NCBI GenBank assembly: GCA_038323375.1
Contig: JBBQGV010000005.1
Coordinates: 55,257 to 119,256 of the forward strand
Direction: 5' to 3'
Length of the DNA stretch: 64,000 bases
DNA from: JABWAJ01 sp038323375
GTDB taxonomy: Bacteria; Bacteroidota; Bacteroidia; Chitinophagales; Saprospiraceae
Of the stretch, positions 61,101 through 64,000 are shown one piece after another. The notes under the pieces were generated by a model. It saw only the letters and a program-made list of their open reading frames with translations, was not told the origin of the DNA and ran no database searches. The position numbers and the translations under genes were made by a program. Every line of letters starts with the position of its first letter. Position 1 is the stretch's first letter.

Positions 61101-62375
61101 TTAACCCCCTACTGCAACTTCCCACATCGCTGTCGGATCCAGATACTCCCTCGCCAATGCCTGCAATTCATCCGGCGTAATATGGGCCACCTTATTAACC
61201 CACTGTTCAAAAAAATCTAAGGGTAGCGACTCTGTGACTAAGGTGCGCACTACTTCCGATACGTTGAAAGGGCCGTCAAGCATGGTCAAGAACCCGCCCA
61301 TCAGGTAGTTGCGCACCATATCCATCTCTTCCGCTTCGACGGGCTCTTCGCGCAGGAGTTCCATCTCCGCGTAGATTTCTGCAATCGTCCGCTCTTTGAA
61401 TTCATTCCCGACCTCCGTGCCGATGTAAAACAAACCATCCGAATGCATCGTATCCAACATCGAAAAGATGTTGTAGGTATAGCCCTTTTCTTCGCGGATA
61501 TTGTTCATTAAGCGCGACCCGAAATAGCCGCCGAGGATGGTGTTGAGCACAAACATTCCGCTGAAATCGGGGTGGTTGCGCGAAAACATGCGCCTGCCGA
61601 TGTACACCGCTGTTTGCACCGCATCGGGATGAGGAAAATGTTTTTTTCCCAAAGGGTCATCCGGGACGGCAGGTAAAATTGACGCAACGACCGGGACACC
61701 CGAAGGCATTTTTCCGAAGTATTGGTTGAGCAAGCGAACCGTCTGCTCATCAGTTTTTCCACAAATAAAAAGCTTGCAGTTGTTGGCATGGTACCATTTT
61801 TGGTGGTGTTCCTGCAAGTCTTCGCGTTTCAGTGCGGCATAATGTTCGGGAAAACTGTTGTAGCCGTAAGGATGGGTTTCGCCAAAAATCATTTCTGTGA
61901 TGTGCCGATAAGCAACCACATCCGGTTTGCTCAGGTCTATTTTTAGATTTTGCTGATTTCGCAGGGTGTAAGCCTCCAGTTCGTGCTGCGGAAAAGTTGG
62001 CGACAAAATCAATTCGGCCAGTACAGGCAAAACCGAAGGCAAGTGTTTGGTGAGGCAGTAAAATACAATATTCACCGCATCCATGCCGGAAGGAATACTC
62101 AGGGTGCTGCCATAAAAATCAATTGCTTCGGCAATCGCAGCGCCATCAAGATGACCTGCGCCGTCTTTCAGCAACCCCGCAGTGGCTCTGGCTACCAATT
62201 TTTTTGACTCCTGAGGGCGCCCGGCCTGAAAAACGAACTCAATTTTTAAAACGTCCTGCGTATTGATCCGGGTGTCGTAAACCGGAATGCCATTGTCCAA
62301 AAAATGCATGAGCGGTTGAGGCAGGTGCAGGCGGTCTATATGGTAAATGGCCGGTGGCTGGGTTCTGTCAAGCAT
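61101..62375 (-). CDS. M16-like (insulinase-fold) protein lacking the zinc motif
   Basis: A 424-residue protein with the two-domain M16 fold pattern: an N-terminal half with FVFQAGRPQESKKLVARATAGLLKDGAG and a second half with GSRLMNNIREEKGYTYNIFSMLDTMHSDGLFYIGTEV, the conserved R..Y substrate-binding motif region. The expected HxxEH motif after the first strands is replaced (GLLKDGAGHLDG), so this is probably the non-catalytic subunit of an M16B pair. No catalytic partner is adjacent. The start at 62375 (MLDRTQPPAIYHIDRL) is preferred to 62513. It lies 64 bp downstream of element copy B. Confidence 0.85.
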   Translation of the reverse strand: MLDRTQPPAIYHIDRLHLPQPLMHFLDNGIPVYDTRINTQDVLKIEFVFQAGRPQESKKLVARATAGLLKDGAGHLDGAAIAEAIDFYGSTLSIPSGMDAVNIVFYCLTKHLPSVLPVLAELILSPTFPQHELEAYTLRNQQNLKIDLSKPDVVAYRHITEMIFGETHPYGYNSFPEHYAALKREDLQEHHQKWYHANNCKLFICGKTDEQTVRLLNQYFGKMPSGVPVVASILPAVPDDPLGKKHFPHPDAVQTAVYIGRRMFSRNHPDFSGMFVLNTILGGYFGSRLMNNIREEKGYTYNIFSMLDTMHSDGLFYIGTEVGNEFKERTIAEIYAEMELLREEPVEAEEMDMVRNYLMGGFLTMLDGPFNVSEVVRTLVTESLPLDFFEQWVNKVAHITPDELQALAREYLDPTAMWEVAVGG

Positions 62376-62439
62376 AATAAAATGTCTGGATTTGCTAAAG
62401 AGGTTGCAGGGGCGAAATTGTCGGTGTCTGAGCTTTAGG

Positions 62440-62544
62440 GTTCGAGAGCAAGGCTTGCGAAGGCACAAAAACGGGAGCTTATTCGCGTAAGTGACCACTT
62501 TTGGGCCGAGCATAACGCAGCTATCGGACGCTAAAGGCAGACAC
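62440..62544 (-). repeat. Structured intergenic element, copy B
   Basis: A 105-bp element, minus orientation, starting three bases after the prs stop and ending 64 bp before the M16-like start. It shares GTGTCTG, CGATAGCTGCGTTATGCTC, CTCCCGTTTT and CTTGCTCTCGAAC with copy A. Its outer stem GGCCCAAAA with TTTTTGTGCC and its apical stem CTTA/TAAG differ from copy A but still pair. Confidence 0.8.
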
Positions 62545-62547
62545 CAT

Positions 62548-63492
62548 TTACCCGCCTACAAACAATGCAGAAATAGAGCGGTGTTCATGCGTATTTCGGA
62601 TGGCGCGCGCAAACAATTTAGCGGTGGAAAGCACCTTGATTTTAGGAGAAGTCTGCCGCAATGGGATGGTATCGCTCACAATGAGTTCATCCAGCATGGA
62701 GTTTTCAATGTTTTCATACGCTTTTCCCGACAAAACCGGGTGCGTACAGAGGGCGCGAACGCTGTTGGCGCCTTTTTCCAAAATGGCTTCGGCTGCTTTG
62801 CAAAGCGTTCCGGCGGTATCCACTAGGTCGTCTACTAAAATGACGTCTGCGCCGCTTACTTCCCCTATGACGGTCATGCCAGCAATTTCATTGGCGCGTT
62901 TGCGCTGCTTATCGCAAATAACCAATTCTTTGCCAAAATGTTGCGCATACATCCTGGCGCGTTTTACCCCGCCGACATCCGGCGACGCAAAAATGGCATT
63001 CGTCAGGTCTTGCTCCTGTAAGTAGGGGACATAAATGGCTTCGCTTTTCAGGTGGTCTACCGGCACATTGAAGAATCCTTGTATTTGGTCGGCGTGCAAA
63101 TCCATCGTCATGATGCGGTCTACCCCGGCAGCTTCCAATAAAGAAGCGACCAATTTTGCTGAAATCGGAACGCGGGGTTTGTCTTTCCGGTCTTGCCTTG
63201 CGTACCCGAAATAGGGTATGACCGCCGTGATGTAACCCGCCGAAGCGCGTTTCGCAGCATCAATCATCAGCAACAACTCCATCAAATTTTCGGTTGGAGA
63301 AAAAGTAGACTGGATGAAAAAGCTGTAACTGCCCCGCACCGATTCGTTGATGACCGGCTGCATTTCGCCGTCGCTAAAGCGATTGACCTGCACATCGCCT
63401 AATTTTTGGCCGTAGAAATCGGCGATTTTTTCGGCTAAATATTGTGATTGTGTTCCGGCGAAGAGTTTGACTTCGATCATTGGGTTCTGCAT
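62548..63492 (-). CDS. prs: Ribose-phosphate pyrophosphokinase
   Basis: Makes PRPP from ribose-5-phosphate and ATP for nucleotide, histidine and tryptophan synthesis. A 314-residue protein of normal length: IEVKLFAGTQSQYLAEKIADFYG, NRFSDGEMQPVINESVRG, the ATP loop IPYFGYARQDRKDKPRVPISAKLVA, MDLHADQIQGFFNVPVDHL, and the PRPP motif VILVDDLVDTAGTL. The start at 63492 is chosen over 63570, whose extra residues have no family match. Followed by element copy B after three bases. Confidence 0.96.
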   Translation of the reverse strand: MQNPMIEVKLFAGTQSQYLAEKIADFYGQKLGDVQVNRFSDGEMQPVINESVRGSYSFFIQSTFSPTENLMELLLMIDAAKRASAGYITAVIPYFGYARQDRKDKPRVPISAKLVASLLEAAGVDRIMTMDLHADQIQGFFNVPVDHLKSEAIYVPYLQEQDLTNAIFASPDVGGVKRARMYAQHFGKELVICDKQRKRANEIAGMTVIGEVSGADVILVDDLVDTAGTLCKAAEAILEKGANSVRALCTHPVLSGKAYENIENSMLDELIVSDTIPLRQTSPKIKVLSTAKLFARAIRNTHEHRSISALFVGG

Positions 63493-63840
63493 AGTTTTTG
63501 AGCTAAAGTCGCGAACCTTAAGCGCTCCCGCGACGCGGACATGTTCGAAATTGCAAAAGTACGCAGTCAAAGGTAATTTCTACTTTGCCGGAGCGGGTTT
63601 ATGGATATTTTTTTAAAAAGGAGCACCCGTGGTCGCCAACTTCAGTTGGCAGACCTTAAAAATCAGGTAAAATCCGAAAGAATAGGACACGGGAAGCGGA
63701 GCCTTCGACTTACTTCGACTTCGCTCAGTACGAGCCGCTCAGTTGCCGCCTGCGCATGAGCAGTGGTCGAAAATAACTTACCGGATTGTCCAGAACATTA
63801 CAAAGGTTTAACACATTGGCTCTTCCTTTTTCTGGCAAGA
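63493..63840. other. Gene-free stretch with short repeats
   Basis: No gene seen. It contains the prs promoter region, a perfect 6-bp hairpin GCCAAC-TTCA-GTTGGC at 63635-63650 flanked by GGTC/AGACC, and a tract with repeated TTCGACTT/TTCGACTTCGCTCAGTACGA near 63708-63732, a sequence resembling short dispersed repeats of many bacterial genomes. Confidence 0.5.
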
Positions 63841-63845
63841 CCACT

Positions 63846-63951
63846 TATATTTGCCATACGTCAAGTGACGGTGCTTTCCTTGCATCCCGCATTAGTGGGA
63901 ACTACCCTACCTGCACCGTCAACATACAAAAACGCCACAAAATATTGTGGC
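63846..63951 (+). ncRNA. Possible structured leader or small RNA at right edge
   Basis: TATATTTG (63846-63853) is an exact -7 box. The expected transcript starts near 63860 and folds: TGACGGTGC (63866-63874) pairs with GCACCGTCA (63913-63921), enclosing a second stem with TCCC/GGGA. It is followed by GCCACAA/TTGTGGC (63934-63940, 63945-63951). No known riboswitch or RNA family could be matched. The window ends 49 bases later, so any gene it controls is out of view. Confidence 0.4.
63934..63951 (-). terminator. Possible minus-strand terminator
   Basis: Read on the minus strand, the 7-bp hairpin GCCACAA-TATT-TTGTGGC is followed by GTTTTTG, so it could end a transcript entering from beyond the right edge. 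This is an alternative to the plus-strand reading of the same hairpin. Confidence 0.4.
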
Positions 63952-64000
63952 ACAACACAGCGCAAACACACCATCCTGCAGCCCACTCTTTATGTGGCTT

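Noticed and set aside
63866..63921. TPP riboswitch on the minus strand.
   Set aside because: Only a P4/P5-like resemblance; the conserved CUGAGA segment and P2/P3 are absent.

Overview
The window looks like chromosomal DNA of a free-living Bacteroidota, most likely from the Saprospiraceae/Chitinophaga side of the phylum. Reasons seen in the sequence: several secreted proteins end in a type IX secretion (Por) sorting domain; promoters match the Bacteroidota TAnnTTTG -7 box and starts generally lack a Shine-Dalgarno sequence; families typical of the phylum are present (DUF5606, DUF5916, PcrB-like GGGP synthase, kynurenine 3-monooxygenase, SpoIIM-DUF4129-DUF4350-MoxR-DUF58 operon). Genus assignment is inference.

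Layout. 1-5 kb: TPR lipoprotein and HU protein, then yicC-gmk-apaG against GGGP synthase and a DNA alkyl-transferase. 4.8-8 kb: ABC transporter pair and a secreted T9SS protein. 8-11.3 kb: BlaR1/BlaI-type sensor-repressor pair divergent from an SdpI-like (DUF1648) membrane protein, with two identical-architecture operators between them. 11.4-18.3 kb: a protease/propeller/barrel protein, Na+ symporter, a frameshifted HNH nuclease, Thr/Ser dehydratase, YkvA protein. 18.5-25 kb: the SpoIIM-DUF4129-DUF4350-MoxR-DUF58 envelope operon. 25-34.3 kb: a long, tightly overlapped minus-strand run (split transketolase, an OLD-like ATPase plus a putative PD-(D/E)XK nuclease, DUF3995, cystathionine synthase/lyase, acyl-CoA dehydrogenase, lptC, CNNM protein, galE). 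34.4-38.1 kb: HU, inverted-repeat elements, Opp/Dpp-type permeases. 38.5-43.7 kb: membrane protein, KMO, RidA, ftsK. 43.7-54.5 kb: dead ATPase, cyanophycinase-like secreted peptidase, DUF5606, M3 oligopeptidase, two large secreted PKD/T9SS proteins. 55-63.5 kb: DUF5916 pseudogene, clpB, a decayed ATPase/TOPRIM-like pair, M16-like protein, prs. The right edge begins a possible structured leader RNA.

The most unusual signals are small. (1) A roughly 105-bp intergenic element occurs twice (39198-39305, 62440-62544), each starting three bases after an upstream stop codon, with a covarying stem and a core of GTCA, variable hairpin, CTCCC; a third core lies at 38360-38384. (2) A nine-C tract in the 5' end of a 1172-residue secreted protein puts an upstream ATG and signal peptide out of frame; eight or eleven C would restore them, which is what a phase-variable switch looks like. 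(3) An intact ATPase plus nuclease-like gene pair sits inside a housekeeping operon, and two other ATPase modules of similar type in the window are inactivated. (4) Perfect palindromes occur between the transketolase genes and inside the blaR1-like gene. No rRNA, tRNA, CRISPR array, prophage or complete insertion sequence was seen.
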